64,000 bases of DNA from Rhytidiadelphus loreus (taxonomy: Eukaryota; Streptophyta; Bryopsida; Hypnales; Hylocomiaceae): the NCBI GenBank assembly GCA_947034895.1, contig OX344762.1, positions 51,625,087 to 51,689,086 of the forward strand, in the 5' to 3' direction. The position numbers and the translations under genes are program-made. The notes below the pieces were generated by a model that was not told the DNA's origin, made no database searches, and saw only the letters and a list, made by a program, of their open reading frames with translations. Within the stretch, counting starts at the first letter, position 1. Each line of letters starts with the position of its first letter. Shown piece by piece: positions 49,866 to 60,734 of the stretch.

Positions 49866-49883
49866 ATGTGCATAAAGATTAAC

Positions 49884-50250
49884 TTAACCCCTAAAGGACC
49901 ATTGTCCCCTCAAGGAACAATATGGATTTTGGGCAGGTTCCTATGATCTCAATTTTTAATGAATTTTTTGGAAACTATCTCATAATATACAAGAGCTTAT
50001 TACCTTTATGGGAATATAAATTTTGTTGCAATTGGTACCTGGGATTCCGGGAACAAAAGTTATGGCATCTTTAACATAATTTGTAAGGAACGTCTCAGGG
50101 CAGAAAAAGAAATCTACAATAATTTGAAATTAATTTTTTAATTTTTTTCTTCTTAAAGGTCATATTTTTGTCTACATGTGTAGCTTTGATTCATTCCATT
50201 TCGATTAGTAATGTGAAAGTTATGAACAATATTGTTTGGCAAGCAATCAA
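49884..50250 (+). mobile_element. TTAACCCC-ended element, copy E4 (left part)
   Basis: The left end TTAACCCCTAAAGGACCATT and the following ~360 bp match E1 and E2, including GGAACAAAAGTTATG. Homology is lost near 50250. The nearest right end in matching orientation is at 58257. Confidence 0.75.
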
Positions 50251-51047
50251 AATGAAATGATTCAAAGTTTTTCACATAGATATAAATCATAAGAAATTAA
50301 GAACCAATTTCAATATCAATTTTGTTATTGGAAATGCCTTGTCATTTGTGAAGAATATCATTAATTTTTCGGGGGACCAACTGAATGCTAAGTATTGAAA
50401 ACTACTTATCATACAAAAACATTTGAACCACGTAGTGAGAAGTTCTAAAATTTGGTAGGCTTCGAATTTAATCCTTTAAAAAATGTTGTGCCAAAGGAGA
50501 TACTACAAATTCTATTCATGTTTCCCTTCTAAATATCACTATGATGCCAAAACAAACTATTTCACTCCTTACGGGTTTAGGATTTAGGAATATCTTCAAA
50601 TCTATAGTAAACTTTATTTATTTTCACATCGTAGGAAGATCTTGCAATTGATGTACATGGCAAACTAGAAATTGTATGAAGTTGTTCAAATATAAATAAT
50701 TGTTTGGATGTTCGGTATGAATTTCTTAAAAAGACAATGGTATTATTACATTGTTGGTATTTTGTGTAAATGAAAGCACAAAAGTCTACGTAGAAAACTG
50801 ACCTACAACACATGCAATAAATGTATTTGACATGTGTCTAATCATCAAGAATTAGATCTTCAAAACACATAAAGGCTAATTCATATAGGAATATTTATAT
50901 ATCTTTATTGAAGAAACAAAACATGGACCCCATTGTACAACATGAGGTGGTTCTAAAGGTCAAAGCAACCCTTCCGATACACACAAGTTTAGAAAAACAA
51001 CTACCTATTAGTCTATTATTTACTAGAAGACTACCTCTAGCCCAAAA
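50251..51047. other. AT-rich flank
   Basis: Nothing recognised; it is the 3' side of the minus-strand 525-aa gene. Confidence 0.4.
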
Positions 51048-52625
51048 TCATGCAACATCCATATTGGCCTCCTCTTCCCTTTTCTTCTTCATGACTTCAA
51101 ACTCATGGGCCGCAATTCTATAAGCACTCTTCAAAAGGGGTAGGTCATGGTTCCACATCTTGTTTTTGATCCAAAAATTCTTGAACGTTCTCGCATAACC
51201 AATGTGTGCAGTCCGGAAATCTATGTGCTTCTGAAACTGGTGTTCAAGCTTCTTCAAAGAAACTAACTTCTGCTTCAAGGAAGCTACCTCTGATGTCAGC
51301 ACACAATGCTCTTCATCTACTAATAATGCATCCAAAGCCATTGGAAGGTCAATGGGGCCTACAACCGTGGTTTCTTTTAGGTCATTCAACCTTGACTGCG
51401 CCTCTTCCACAGCTTTCCTTTCAGTATTCAATCGGTTTTCTTCTGCCAAACACTCTTCCATTATTTTGGCCATTCGTTTATCCAAGAACGGGGTGGAATT
51501 TGAGGTAGAGCCTCCATCTTTGCCTTTATTGAATTTCAAATAAAATTGCTCCAGCTCGTCCATTTCCTTTTGTTGAACTGACAAACGAACTTTCCCGCTT
51601 ATGATTAGTGCTTCAAGGGTGTGCTCATCGTTGTCCTGAATGTCACCACCAGTGCGTTCACGCTGCCTTTCACATTCCATTTCTATTTCTACCAGTCTAC
51701 GAAGAATAGCCTTCAACTGGGCTTTATAAGCTTCTTTTCCTTGCCTCCTCGTGTCTTCAAGATATAATACTTCCCTTCCTGCTTCTTGAAGAGGTAGTTC
51801 TTCACATGAATCAAAAATCACCAATGCTTGTTCAGCATCTCGTTGCAACCCGATCTCGCCCTTCTCCTTGTCTTCCTCCATTTCTCGCATGCGTGCATAT
51901 ACATGTTGAAGAACTTCGTCTTCCTCAGGATGACGGAAGTGCATTGGCTCCAACGATCTAAGAGGCGCGACATGCAATACTACTGCCCCTTCTGAGTCTC
52001 CAACAAAAGGTACCACCGCTGCCATATTTTCTTCAAGTATTGGATCTTCATTTGGGGGCATAGGGTCTGCAATGTCTTCTTCATCCGAGTCGGTGGAGGT
52101 GGACGACTGGCCCCAATCGTAGTCTTCATCCGACACTTCTTCTTTGAAATGTTTTTTGGGCCCTAATCCATCCCTCGGATTATTTGATGGATCCGCCCTT
52201 GGAATGTCTTTGGTAGTGGGAACTATGCTATTGGGGGTTTTCTTAATGGTCCTCCAATCCACAGTTCGTCGCAATTGTAGCTCTGCATAGACCATTTGGC
52301 ATATACCCAATGAAACTTGACTCCCCTTCACTGTTGGTTTTTGATATAATGTCCGGTAAACTTCGATGCACCATTGTACAAATGCATCATCTCTGCAGTA
52401 GTGAAGATTAGCATTGTTTTGGCTGATATGGACATCGTGTCGGAAATAAGGGAATAGCTTATCGATATGGCACCACCCTACGTAGGCCTTGCAAGTGTTG
52501 AACGTCCAATCCGATTGCACGTTTTGCCAATTTGGAAATGCCCTTGTTGTTGGGTCCAAAAGGATGGCTACATTCCGACTATGGCGCTCTTCTTTCTTCT
52601 TTGCCTTCTTAAAGGGGGGGACCAT
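51048..52625 (-). CDS. acidic coiled-coil protein of unknown function, 525 aa
   Basis: I recognise no family. The ORF is intronless and opens MVPPFKKAKKKEERHS, a basic and possibly nuclear-targeting start. Residues ~15-140 look like a compact domain rich in W, C and H (for example AYVGWCHIDKLFPYF, HYCRDDAFVQWCIEVY). Residues ~165-240 are acidic and low in complexity. Residues ~240-350 and ~390-480 are heptad-like Glu/Lys/Leu stretches, probably coiled coils. The C-terminus (FWIKNKMWNHDLPLLKSAYR) is again aromatic. It lies between two GCGAC minisatellite arrays and inside a possible 8.4-kb TTAACCCC-ended unit (49884-58257). A transposon-encoded accessory protein is one reading and a captured host gene another. 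The long uninterrupted frame argues that it is, or recently was, translated. Confidence 0.7.
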   Translation of the reverse strand: MVPPFKKAKKKEERHSRNVAILLDPTTRAFPNWQNVQSDWTFNTCKAYVGWCHIDKLFPYFRHDVHISQNNANLHYCRDDAFVQWCIEVYRTLYQKPTVKGSQVSLGICQMVYAELQLRRTVDWRTIKKTPNSIVPTTKDIPRADPSNNPRDGLGPKKHFKEEVSDEDYDWGQSSTSTDSDEEDIADPMPPNEDPILEENMAAVVPFVGDSEGAVVLHVAPLRSLEPMHFRHPEEDEVLQHVYARMREMEEDKEKGEIGLQRDAEQALVIFDSCEELPLQEAGREVLYLEDTRRQGKEAYKAQLKAILRRLVEIEMECERQRERTGGDIQDNDEHTLEALIISGKVRLSVQQKEMDELEQFYLKFNKGKDGGSTSNSTPFLDKRMAKIMEECLAEENRLNTERKAVEEAQSRLNDLKETTVVGPIDLPMALDALLVDEEHCVLTSEVASLKQKLVSLKKLEHQFQKHIDFRTAHIGYARTFKNFWIKNKMWNHDLPLLKSAYRIAAHEFEVMKKKREEEANMDVA

Positions 52626-52799
52626 GGTGAATATAGGATGTGTTGGTATCCTCCAAGTGCTCAGAAAGTATGGTCTTCCACAATCGACGACAACACAAAA
52701 AGTGTCCTAGACACAAGATTCCAGTGCACAAACACGCATCCAGACGCTTGAAAGCATATGGAAGCCGATGCACAGCACTGGAAAAGAAAGTGGCAGCTC

Positions 52800-52912
52800 G
52801 CGTCCGTGGCGACCGCATTTGTACCCGAAGTCGCCCTGGGCGCGTGCGGGATCAGAGTTTAGGGGGGCGAGTGCGTTAAGTGGGGCGACCGCGGGTCCAG
52901 GGAAAGGTAGTA
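52800..52912 (+). repeat. GCGAC-NN-CGGGT minisatellite, array 3
   Basis: Four to five degenerate units in both orientations, for example ACCCGAAGTCGCCC at 52827 and GGCGACCGCGGGTCCAGGG near 52890. The array lies just upstream of the 525-aa gene. Confidence 0.75.
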
Positions 52913-52929
52913 GACTCAGGAAATGCAGA

Positions 52930-53146
52930 GGGAGAATTGACCCCCTCATTGCCCCCGTCAACTTAGATTTTTAAAAAAAGCCCCCTATATTCTGCCAACT
53001 TTTGGGTAATTCTTGCATCTCCTAGAAGTAATTTGGGGCCTCTGATTGCAAATATGATTTCAGAATTCCCCCAAAAATTAAGCAGTGCAAATAATAAATT
53101 CTAGGGCAAGCCCTGGATGGGCAATGAGGGAGTCAATTCACCCTGG
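52930..53146 (-). mobile_element. MITE, CAGGGTGAATTGACC family, copy 3
   Basis: A 217-bp element homologous to 16668-16888 in inverse internal orientation. The ends are GAATTGACCCCCTCATTGCC and TGAGGGAGTCAATTCACCCT. Confidence 0.85.
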
Positions 53147-53552
53147 CCCTCACAAATGGCTCATCTCAAGACTGATCTCCCTTTTTCATGTATTTACTTC
53201 AATGAAAATATTTTTAGATCATTTTTCAGACAAAGAAAAATAAAAGAAGAATCTAACACAAGTGATTTCATTTTTTTTAAGTATTTTTTAATTAATTGTA
53301 AATTTCCAAAGGACTTGTGTCATAGGTCCCTACTTATGCCCCTAGGTCTCCCGTAAAACGTTCACTTGCAACTTCTAAAGAAAAATGGGGAAGTAAAGAG
53401 AATGAATTGGCTTTTACAATTGATAATTTTTTTTTCTCGAATCATTTAATGATTATGGAGGTCAATTTATGAACTACAGTTTGTCCATTTCAAAGCCACT
53501 TATAGAGTCCATTTTGAATGCCCACTCCATTTTAGAGCCTTCTACCTTATAT
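53147..53552 (+). mobile_element. TAAGGTAGGAGGCT-ended MITE, copy X1
   Basis: It matches 61684-62097 in the same orientation over ~400 bp (shared CTCATTTTTCAGACAAAG and GGGTCATAGGTCCCTA-type sequence). The right end is AGAGCCTTCTACCTTA. The left end is missing where it meets the preceding MITE. Confidence 0.65.
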
Positions 53553-54207
53553 TTACTTTCACATCCTCACAAATGGAGAAAGGAAGTACAATTTATGTAT
53601 CAATGAATAGGTGGTAGTAAAATCGTGGGCCACCGCAATTAAAAATATTCCCAACATGTAATGAGTTTAATAGCTTTTTCAAGTGATATTAAGTTTTGGA
53701 AGAGAACATTTTAGTGTGCCAATATAATTTGTAGTTCTTCATTTCAACTCCAATCCCAAATTTATTTTTATAAGCAATACACTCAACCATGAAAAAGTAA
53801 ATTTGGTAGGTTATCATCTCACAACTCTTATCCAATATTGCACCTTCATGAAACGTGCATACTAATACACAAGCTAATTAAACATTCCTATGGTTAGGTT
53901 CTTGTTTCATAAAACTTGCTTCAATGGAAATAACTATAAGTCCATGCTCTTTTCATAAAGGAAAAATACAGTTGGAAAGGCATAGGCACTTAGGGGGTCA
54001 TTAGTAATGCATTCTAATTGTTAAGCTAAACTTATCTTTTGACTCTAAATAGATTATGCAAACACCCCTCTTCTAAAATCAAATTTCATTCGCAAGTACA
54101 TCTTCGTCATTGTCCATAATGACGAACAATTCTAATTAAATAATGATTTAGCACAAGTGAATTCTAAAATACTGTATATCATTACAAATTAGTTACTTTA
54201 AAGTTTC

Positions 54208-54465
54208 AAAAATTCCTGTAAAGACCTCGGTCTAGGCCAGGTGTCGTGCTTCGAAGGTTTGACCAAAGACCTCCTCGACCTCCGCAGTGAGATGTTTTCT
54301 ATCTCACTGCGGAGGTCGAAGAGGTCCTTGACCGAACCCATAAGCCCAAACCAGAACCTCGTACATCATGTACACCGGGTTGGGAATCGAACCGTAGACC
54401 TCCCAGACTCCACTTGAATTCGAAGAAGTCGACCCTTGTCTGAGAATCCCTTCCACTACTTCACC
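54208..54465 (-). ncRNA. putative Pol III hairpin RNA unit, copy H1
   Basis: An A-box-like TGAAGTAGTGG (54463-54453) and a perfect B box GGTTCGATTCC (54393-54383) are followed by a long hairpin (54338-54256, arms ~38 bp, inner stem almost perfect) and a T5 run (54212-54208). A GTACATCATGTAC palindrome sits between B box and hairpin. The inner stem reads CGACCTCCGCAGTGAGAT. No expression evidence is available from sequence. Confidence 0.6.
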
Positions 54466-54600
54466 TGCTCGTTGGTCACATCGGGAATCACCTTCGATGC
54501 ACCACTCCTTGTCCATCCCATCTTTATTCATTTTTTTCTTTGATTCTACGGGGCTTCAAAATACCATTAGCCGCCCAACAAAAATTAGTCTCCCCGTTTT

Positions 54601-54930
54601 GGACCCGAAGTCGCCCCACCCGAAGTCGCCTTACCCGAGGTCGCCCAAGTCCCAGAAAAGAGGGAATTTCAAATGCGTGAGTTTTTCCCTCCTCTCTGGA
54701 CCCGCGGTCGCCCCATCCGCGGTCGCCCCACCCGAAGTCGCCCCACCCGAGGTCGCCCCAGCACCGCAGAAAGAAGTCCCCAATTTCCCCCTTCTCTGGA
54801 CCCGTAGTCGCCCTACCCGCGGTCGCCCTACACGAAGTCGCCCCACTCGAGGTCGCCCCAGCACTGCTGAAGGAAGTCCCCAATTTCCCCCTTCTCTGGA
54901 CCCGCGGTCGCCCCACCCGCGGTCGCCCCT
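54601..54930 (-). repeat. GCGAC-NN-CGGGT minisatellite, array in M1
   Basis: About 13 units, on the plus strand ACCCGAAGTCGCCC and variants. The longer unit ending CTTCTCTGGA recurs every 100 bp (54695, 54795, 54895). Confidence 0.93.
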
Positions 54931-55746
54931 ACATCAGTATTTGAAAGAGTCACTTAGAGAACATTGCTGTCATGGTAGGTGAGATCATAGAATATTTTCT
55001 ACATAGCTTACAATTATATCACATGATCATTTTATTAAATGGTCCCTAACAAGGTTTCAATATCCTCAAGCCCTACAATCATGAACCGAAAACCCTACAA
55101 AGCCCTCGCAAACTAGAACCTATACCCAAACCTAAACCCTTGAATGCCCAACCCATTTTAGGATGTTTTATGAATGTGCTTTAACATCAACAAGAAGCCA
55201 ACATTTTGAATTATAGAATCAATTTCTTTGTACTTCTTCATTTTTCCTCCAATGCCAAAAAACTTTATTTGTGCAAATTATCAAATTGTTGTGGAGGGGG
55301 ATAATACACTTGAAGTAAAAAATGTACATTTCTCTTATTCTCTTGTTATAATCTTACAACAGTTACGCAATGTTGCACTCAAAATTAATGTGCATACTAA
55401 CAAGCAAGTTCTTTATACATTCATACGGTTAGATTCAAAAATAAATAGGAAACTTGCTTCAATGGGAATTACTATAAGTCCATGCTTTTTTTTAATAGGA
55501 CAAATACAAGAGGGAAAGGCTTAGGCACGTAGGGCCTAATTAGTAATGCACTCTAATAGTTAAGTTAAATTTATCTTTTGACTCTAAATGGATTAGGCAA
55601 ACACCCCTCTTGTAAAATCAAATTTCATTCGCAAGTATTTATTCGTCATTGTCCATAATGACGAACAATTCTAATTAAAGAAAGATTTAGCACAATTGAA
55701 TTCTAAAATACTCTATATCATTACAAATTAGTTGCTTTAAAGTTTC

Positions 55747-56003
55747 AAAAAATCCCGTGAAGACCTCGGTATACGCCACATGACATGCTTCGAAGGTTTG
55801 ACCAGGAGCCTCTTCGAACTCCACTATGAGCTGTTTCTTATCTCATAGCGGAGTTCGAAGAGGTCCCTGACCGAACTAAGAAGCCCAAACCAGAACCTCG
55901 TACATCATGTACACCGGGTTGGGAATCGAACCGTAGACCTCCCAGACTCCACTTGAATTCGAAGAAGTCGACCCTTGTGTGAGAATCCCTTCCACTACTT
56001 CAC
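55747..56003 (-). ncRNA. putative Pol III hairpin RNA unit, copy H2
   Basis: A-box-like TGAAGTAGTGG (56002-55992), B box GGTTCGATTCC (55932-55922), long hairpin 55877-55795 and T6 run 55752-55747. The inner stem (CGAACTCCGCTATGAGAT) differs from H1 at several positions, and most changes are matched in both arms. Confidence 0.6.
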
Positions 56004-56140
56004 CTTCCCGTTGGTCACACCAGGAATCACCTTTGATGCACCACTTCTTGTCCATCCCATTTTTATTCTTTTTTTTTCTTTGATTGTACGGGTCTTCAAA
56101 ACAACATGAGCCGCCCAACACAAATTAATCTCCCAGTTTT

Positions 56141-56271
56141 GGACCCAAAGTCGCCCCACGGTCGCCCCACCCGAAGTCGCCCCACCCGAGGTCGCCCCAG
56201 CACCGCTGAAGGAAGTCCCCAATTTCCCCCTTCTCTGGACCCACGGTCGCCCCACCTGCGGTCGCCCCTAC
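56141..56271 (-). repeat. GCGAC-NN-CGGGT minisatellite, array in M2
   Basis: Six units of the same repeat with the variable dinucleotide. Confidence 0.9.
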
Positions 56272-56837
56272 ATCAGTATTTGAAAGAGTTACTTATAGAA
56301 GACTGCTGTCATGGTAGGTGAGATCATAGAATATTTTCTAGATAGCTTACAATTATATCACATGATCATTTTATTAAATGGTCCCTAACAAGGCTTCAAT
56401 ACCCTCAAGCCCTACAATCATGAACTCCAAACCCTACAAAGCCCTCGCAAACTAGAACCATAAACGCAAACCTAAACCCTTGAATGCCCAACGCATTTTA
56501 GGATGTTTTATGAATTTGCTTTAACTTCAACAAGAAATCAACATTTTGAATTATAGAATCAATTTCTTTGTACTTCTTCATTTTTCCTCCAATCCCCACA
56601 AAATTTATTTGTGCAAATTATCAAAATGTTGTGGAGAGGGGTAATACACTTTAAGTTAAACTTATCTTTTGACTGTAAATGGATTAGGCAAACACTGCTC
56701 TTGTAAAATCAAATTTCATTCGCAAGTATTTATTCATCATTGTCCATAATGACGAACAAATCTAATTAAATAATGATTTAGCACAATTGAATTCTAAAAT
56801 ACTCTATATCATTACAAATTAGTTACTTTAAAGTTTC

Positions 56838-57095
56838 AAAAAATCCCGTGAAGACCTCGGTCTAGGCCACGTGACGTGCCTCCATGATTGAGCCAAGGAC
56901 ACTTTCGAGTATAGAACGGAAATGTTTGTCATCTCCGTTCTCTATTCGAAAGTGTCCTTGACCGAACCCGTAAGACCCAACTATAACCTCCTTTATCATG
57001 TACACCGGGTTGGGAATCGAACCATAGACCTCCCAGACTCCACTTGAATTCGAAGAAGTCGACCCTTGTCTGAGAATCCCTTCCACTACTTCACC
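56838..57095 (-). ncRNA. putative Pol III hairpin RNA unit, copy H3
   Basis: A-box-like TGAAGTAGTGG (57093-57083), B box GGTTCGATTCC (57023-57013), long hairpin 56968-56886 and T6 run 56843-56838. The inner stem (CTTTCGAATAGAGAACGGAG on one arm) is unlike H1 and H2, yet pairs along nearly its whole length. Confidence 0.6.
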
Positions 57096-57230
57096 TTCTC
57101 GTTGGTCACATCGGGAATCACCTTTGATGCACCACTCCTTGTCCATCCCATTTTTATTCTTTTTTTTTCTTTGATTGTACGGGTCTTCAAAACACCATGA
57201 GCCGCCCAACACAAATTAATCTCCTAGTTT

Positions 57231-57716
57231 TGGACCCGAAGTCGCCCCACCCAAAGTCGCCCAAGTCCCAGAAAAGAGGGAATTTCAAATGCGTGAGTTT
57301 TTCCGTCCTCTCTGGACCCGCGGTCGCCCCACCCGAGGTCGCCCCAGCACCGCAGAAAGAAGTCCCCAATTTCCCCCTTCTTTGGACCCGTAGTCGCCCT
57401 ACCCGCAGTCGCCCCACCCGAAGTCGCCCCACCCGAGGTCACCCCAGCACCGCAGAAAGAAGTCCCCAATTTCCCCCTTCTTTGGACCCGTAGTCGCCCT
57501 ACCCGCAGTCGCCCCACCCGAAGTCGCCCCACCCGAGGTCGCCCCAGCACCGCAGAAAGAAGTCCCCAATTTCCCCCTTCTTTGGACCCGTAGTCGCCCT
57601 ACCCGCGGTCGCCCCACACGAAGTCGCCCCACCCGAGGTCGCCCCAGCACCGCAGAAAGAAGTCCCCAATCTCCCCCTTCTCTGGACCCGCGGTCGCCCC
57701 ACCCGCGGTCGCCCCT
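57231..57716 (-). repeat. GCGAC-NN-CGGGT minisatellite with 100-bp higher-order repeat, array in M3
   Basis: About 18 units. The landmark TTTGGACCCG (or TCTGGACCCG) recurs at 57381, 57481, 57581 and 57681, exactly 100 bp apart. Each 100-bp block carries four units, with plus-strand dinucleotides in the order TA, CA or CG, AA, AG. Confidence 0.95.
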
Positions 57717-58257
57717 ACATCAGTATTTGAAAGAGTCACTTATAGAAGACTGCTGTCATGGTAGGTGAGATCATAGAATATTTTCTAGATAGCTTACAAT
57801 TATATCACATGATCATTTTATTAAATGGTCCCTAACAAGGCTTCAATATTTTGAAGCCCTACAATCATGAACCGAAAACCCGACAAAGCCCTCGCAAAGT
57901 AGAACCCTAGAATCCAAACCGTAACCCTCAAATGCCCAATGCATTTTAGGATGTTTTATGAATTTGCTTTAAATTGTACAAGAAGTCAACATTATATGTG
58001 CCTACTAACAAGCAAGTTGTTTAAACATTCATACGGTTAGATTAAAAAATAAATAGGAAACTTGCTTCAATCCCAATTACTGTAAGTCCATGCTTTTTTT
58101 TCATAGGAAAAATACAAGAGGGAAAGGCTTAGGCACATAGGGCTTAATAATTAATGCACTCTTATTGTAATGCACTTCAAGATTTTTTCTCAAAGTAGCC
58201 AAAGTGACGGTTTTTAGTGGTTCTGAACCTATAATGGCCTTCGAACTTCAGGGGTTA

Positions 58258-58919
58258 AATTCACATCTAAAGAAACTTTTATTAGTTTTCGATTATGGCT
58301 CAAACATATAGATCTTGCAAGAATATTTTGACCTTGTATTCAAAAGTAATGAACCTGGAAGAAGCCTTCAAGGTACTCTTTGTAAAAATGTTTTGTGAAA
58401 CATTAAAAGGCAAATTCAAAATTTAATTTTTAATTTGTAGACCAAAATGGTTTTGTTGAGAGAAAACGTAATTTCTACATATAAAGGTGAAATTAATTTC
58501 ACCTAAAAATGGTGTATTGCATTTAACCCTTATGTTCCCATTTTTTTTGGCCCATTCAAACCAATTGAGAAATGTCGTTTTTATTGCCAAAAACCTATTA
58601 AGATTACAAGAAAGTCATCCTTTTTTGCCGGATAAACCAATACAAGTGCCGATTGTCAATGCTTTTTAGAAGGAAAATGGGCTCCATTATTCCAAGGCTA
58701 TATATCTTACTGTAGGATATCTTACTGGAACATTGAGCCTATTTAATTCATTCATTGCAGCAAAATACAAACATTGATATGAGAGATTCAATACAACATA
58801 CCATGAAGAATAGATCCACAATATTGCCAATTTGGGGAAAATGGCACTTCATATTAAAATTTGATTACATGTACTAGAAGTACTACTCCAAAATGATACT
58901 ATGGTATTCTTCTATCACA
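58258..58919. other. intergenic, 3' side of kinase gene
   Basis: Nothing recognised. A TTTAACCCTTATG sequence at 58523 weakly resembles the TTAACCCC end. Confidence 0.4.
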
Positions 58920-60560
58920 CTACAACACGGAGTCCCGAAAAACTAATTCTGGAGGCTTCATATTCCAGGGTGGAAGCATGAGTGAAGCTACCACCTCAAA
59001 GCATGTGAGTCTCGTCTGTAAGTCAAGATCCATAAGCGCACGTAACTTCATTGTAAAGAACTTTCCCGACTCAGGGTTTTTGAATAGTTCCCTGTCATAT
59101 TCACCCATATAACCAATTTTCATGTTCCAAATCAATTTACCAATAGAAAACGAATCAGACTTAACCGTATACTTGTGCCTGGCTTGCATCTTGTCAAGGC
59201 TCGTTTCTGAACCCTTTGGCCCAAACACATAGAACAACTCTGGAGCCACCCACCATCTGCCTTTCAACATGTCATCCCTCTCTTTCGTGGTTTTGTATCC
59301 AAAATGTGAGGGAGCTCCCTCTTGTATACGACTGGCAATTCCCCAATCGCAAATCCCAATGTTTATAACATCATCCGAGTACGGTGGATAATGGATTAAT
59401 ATGTTGTTGGGAGACAAATCGTTGTGTAGAACACCTTCATTGTGTACAAGACTTGTCACATAAACAAGGGCCCATGCTAACTTCGCCTTGTGCCTTCGAA
59501 AGAGGCTAATTTGCTTCACCTGCTCTTGTTGAAGTTCTTTCACCAACTTGATTTCATGCCAATCGGCATGTGGCACGACCTTCTCATTCAAGCGAACAAG
59601 TTTGTTCAAATTACCACCATTCCACCACAACGTGTAGGCCTCCATTGTGTTGGCGTGGATAGCCACAAATTTAACAATGGCTGGGTGATTTAAAGGACAC
59701 ACCAAGGCCTCAATGGATCGTTCATATCTCGCATCACGTGTGTTTGTTTGCTTTGACACCTTCCCCGCAAAATGTACATGCTTGGGTATTGTAGACATGC
59801 CATCAATGTATACCTTACGCACCTTTCCATACCCCCCTTGTTGGTCATATCCACTAAGCGGAACCACTTTTGCACTAGAATTGATCCACATGAGAGACGA
59901 TCCACTGTTTTGAGAAAGAGCAGCCGTCAATGCGTCCAACTGCCACCCCATCGCCCTAGATACAGTCTTCAATAGTCTAGACGCCGCTTTCTGCCACCAT
60001 GCCATTTTTGCGTGGAATTCGATGGTCTCCTTATTTTCACACCCAGGGACTATAGGTCGGTGCTCTACAATGATTTTTTTGGTATTGAAAATGATTTCCA
60101 TGAGCACGTTCTCCATCCACTTCTCATAGTTGCCAAAGTACATTTCATCCACGTCAGCATATTTCGGGGATTCTTTGCACTTTTTTAGAATAAAAGTGCT
60201 CAAATCTCTCTTCAACTTAATGATGCCTGATTCTTTATGCCTCAAGTATGTAGACTCTAGAAATTCCACAGTGCGTCCCTCGTACCATTCGAAACACACT
60301 TGCTGTGCAAATATTGAATAATCACGTGGAGGATAAGTTGGGTCCTTATCATGTGCCGTCTTTGACTTCTTCGACTTTGATGATGACTCTCCACCCGTTG
60401 ACTCGTATGAGTCAATAGTCACTTGGAACTCCGCGGGATTGTCAAGGTCGGTGCCCCTTACATATTTCCTTGTAGCATTCTCCCATTCCCGGGGGTCATC
60501 GTGGTTAATATGCCATAGAGACGGACGCATTGTACTACTCCCTTCTCCTGGATTAGACAT
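58920..60560 (-). CDS. protein kinase domain protein, 546 aa, probably transposon-associated
   Basis: An intronless ORF with a complete kinase fold in its second half. The Gly-rich loop is at 240-250 (QQGGYGKVRKV), the ATP-binding Lys at K267 (FAGKVSK), the helix-C Glu at E280 or E284, the catalytic loop H379-N-D381-LSPNN386, the metal-binding D405 in DWG instead of DFG, and the APE motif at 439-441 (VAPEL). All catalytic residues are present, so activity is plausible; substrate and pathway are unknown. HNDLSPNN in place of HRDLKPxN and DWG make it an atypical Ser/Thr-like kinase. Residues 1-220 match nothing I know and include a Ser/Lys-rich linker (55-75). It lies between inverted copies of the repeat module (M3 and M4) and is surrounded only by repeats, so it may be cargo of a mobile element. 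Confidence 0.82.
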   Translation of the reverse strand: MSNPGEGSSTMRPSLWHINHDDPREWENATRKYVRGTDLDNPAEFQVTIDSYESTGGESSSKSKKSKTAHDKDPTYPPRDYSIFAQQVCFEWYEGRTVEFLESTYLRHKESGIIKLKRDLSTFILKKCKESPKYADVDEMYFGNYEKWMENVLMEIIFNTKKIIVEHRPIVPGCENKETIEFHAKMAWWQKAASRLLKTVSRAMGWQLDALTAALSQNSGSSLMWINSSAKVVPLSGYDQQGGYGKVRKVYIDGMSTIPKHVHFAGKVSKQTNTRDARYERSIEALVCPLNHPAIVKFVAIHANTMEAYTLWWNGGNLNKLVRLNEKVVPHADWHEIKLVKELQQEQVKQISLFRRHKAKLAWALVYVTSLVHNEGVLHNDLSPNNILIHYPPYSDDVINIGICDWGIASRIQEGAPSHFGYKTTKERDDMLKGRWWVAPELFYVFGPKGSETSLDKMQARHKYTVKSDSFSIGKLIWNMKIGYMGEYDRELFKNPESGKFFTMKLRALMDLDLQTRLTCFEVVASLMLPPWNMKPPELVFRDSVL

Positions 60561-60719
60561 AGCTCTTCCTTCACAAAGTTACCTACAATCGATGAATAAA
60601 TAGAGTCGTGGAAAAAAAGGGCAACAAGTCCACCCCCCAATCACCGCCTTGGCCCACAAGCTCGCATTCAGCCACTACAAGGTGGATGAAAGCCGTAGCA
60701 CAGGACCAAGACTGGCGAA
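60561..60719. promoter_or_regulatory. kinase 5' flank
   Basis: A short region between the kinase start and a minisatellite array, so any promoter must be here or within the array. No clear TATA box was found. Confidence 0.3.
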
Positions 60720-60734
60720 TGCGGGTGGGGCAAC

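Larger units (their letters stand above)
53553..55220 (-). repeat. late-window repeat module M1
   Basis: Read on the minus strand the module has a distal flank, a GCGAC minisatellite, a polymerase III-like unit, then an AT-rich tail. The tail has the short hairpin TTCGTCATT-N6-AATGACGAA at 54126-54103. M1, M2 and M3 follow head to tail (hairpin spacings 1539 and 1091 bp). M4 and M5 are the same module on the plus strand. Confidence 0.85.
55221..56560 (-). repeat. late-window repeat module M2
   Basis: Second head-to-tail module with the same order of parts as M1. The short conserved hairpin is at 55665-55642. Its minisatellite is the shortest. Confidence 0.85.
56561..58235 (-). repeat. late-window repeat module M3
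   Basis: Third head-to-tail module. The short conserved hairpin is at 56756-56733 and the distal flank runs to ~58150. A TTAACCCC-type right end (CTTCAGGGGTTAAATTC) follows at 58241-58257. Confidence 0.8.

Noticed and set aside
54497..57702. Many ORFs rich in SRPTRGRP or GRLRVGRPRV
   Set aside because: They are translations of the GCGAC-NN-CGGGT minisatellite in various frames; the 100-bp period is not a multiple of three.
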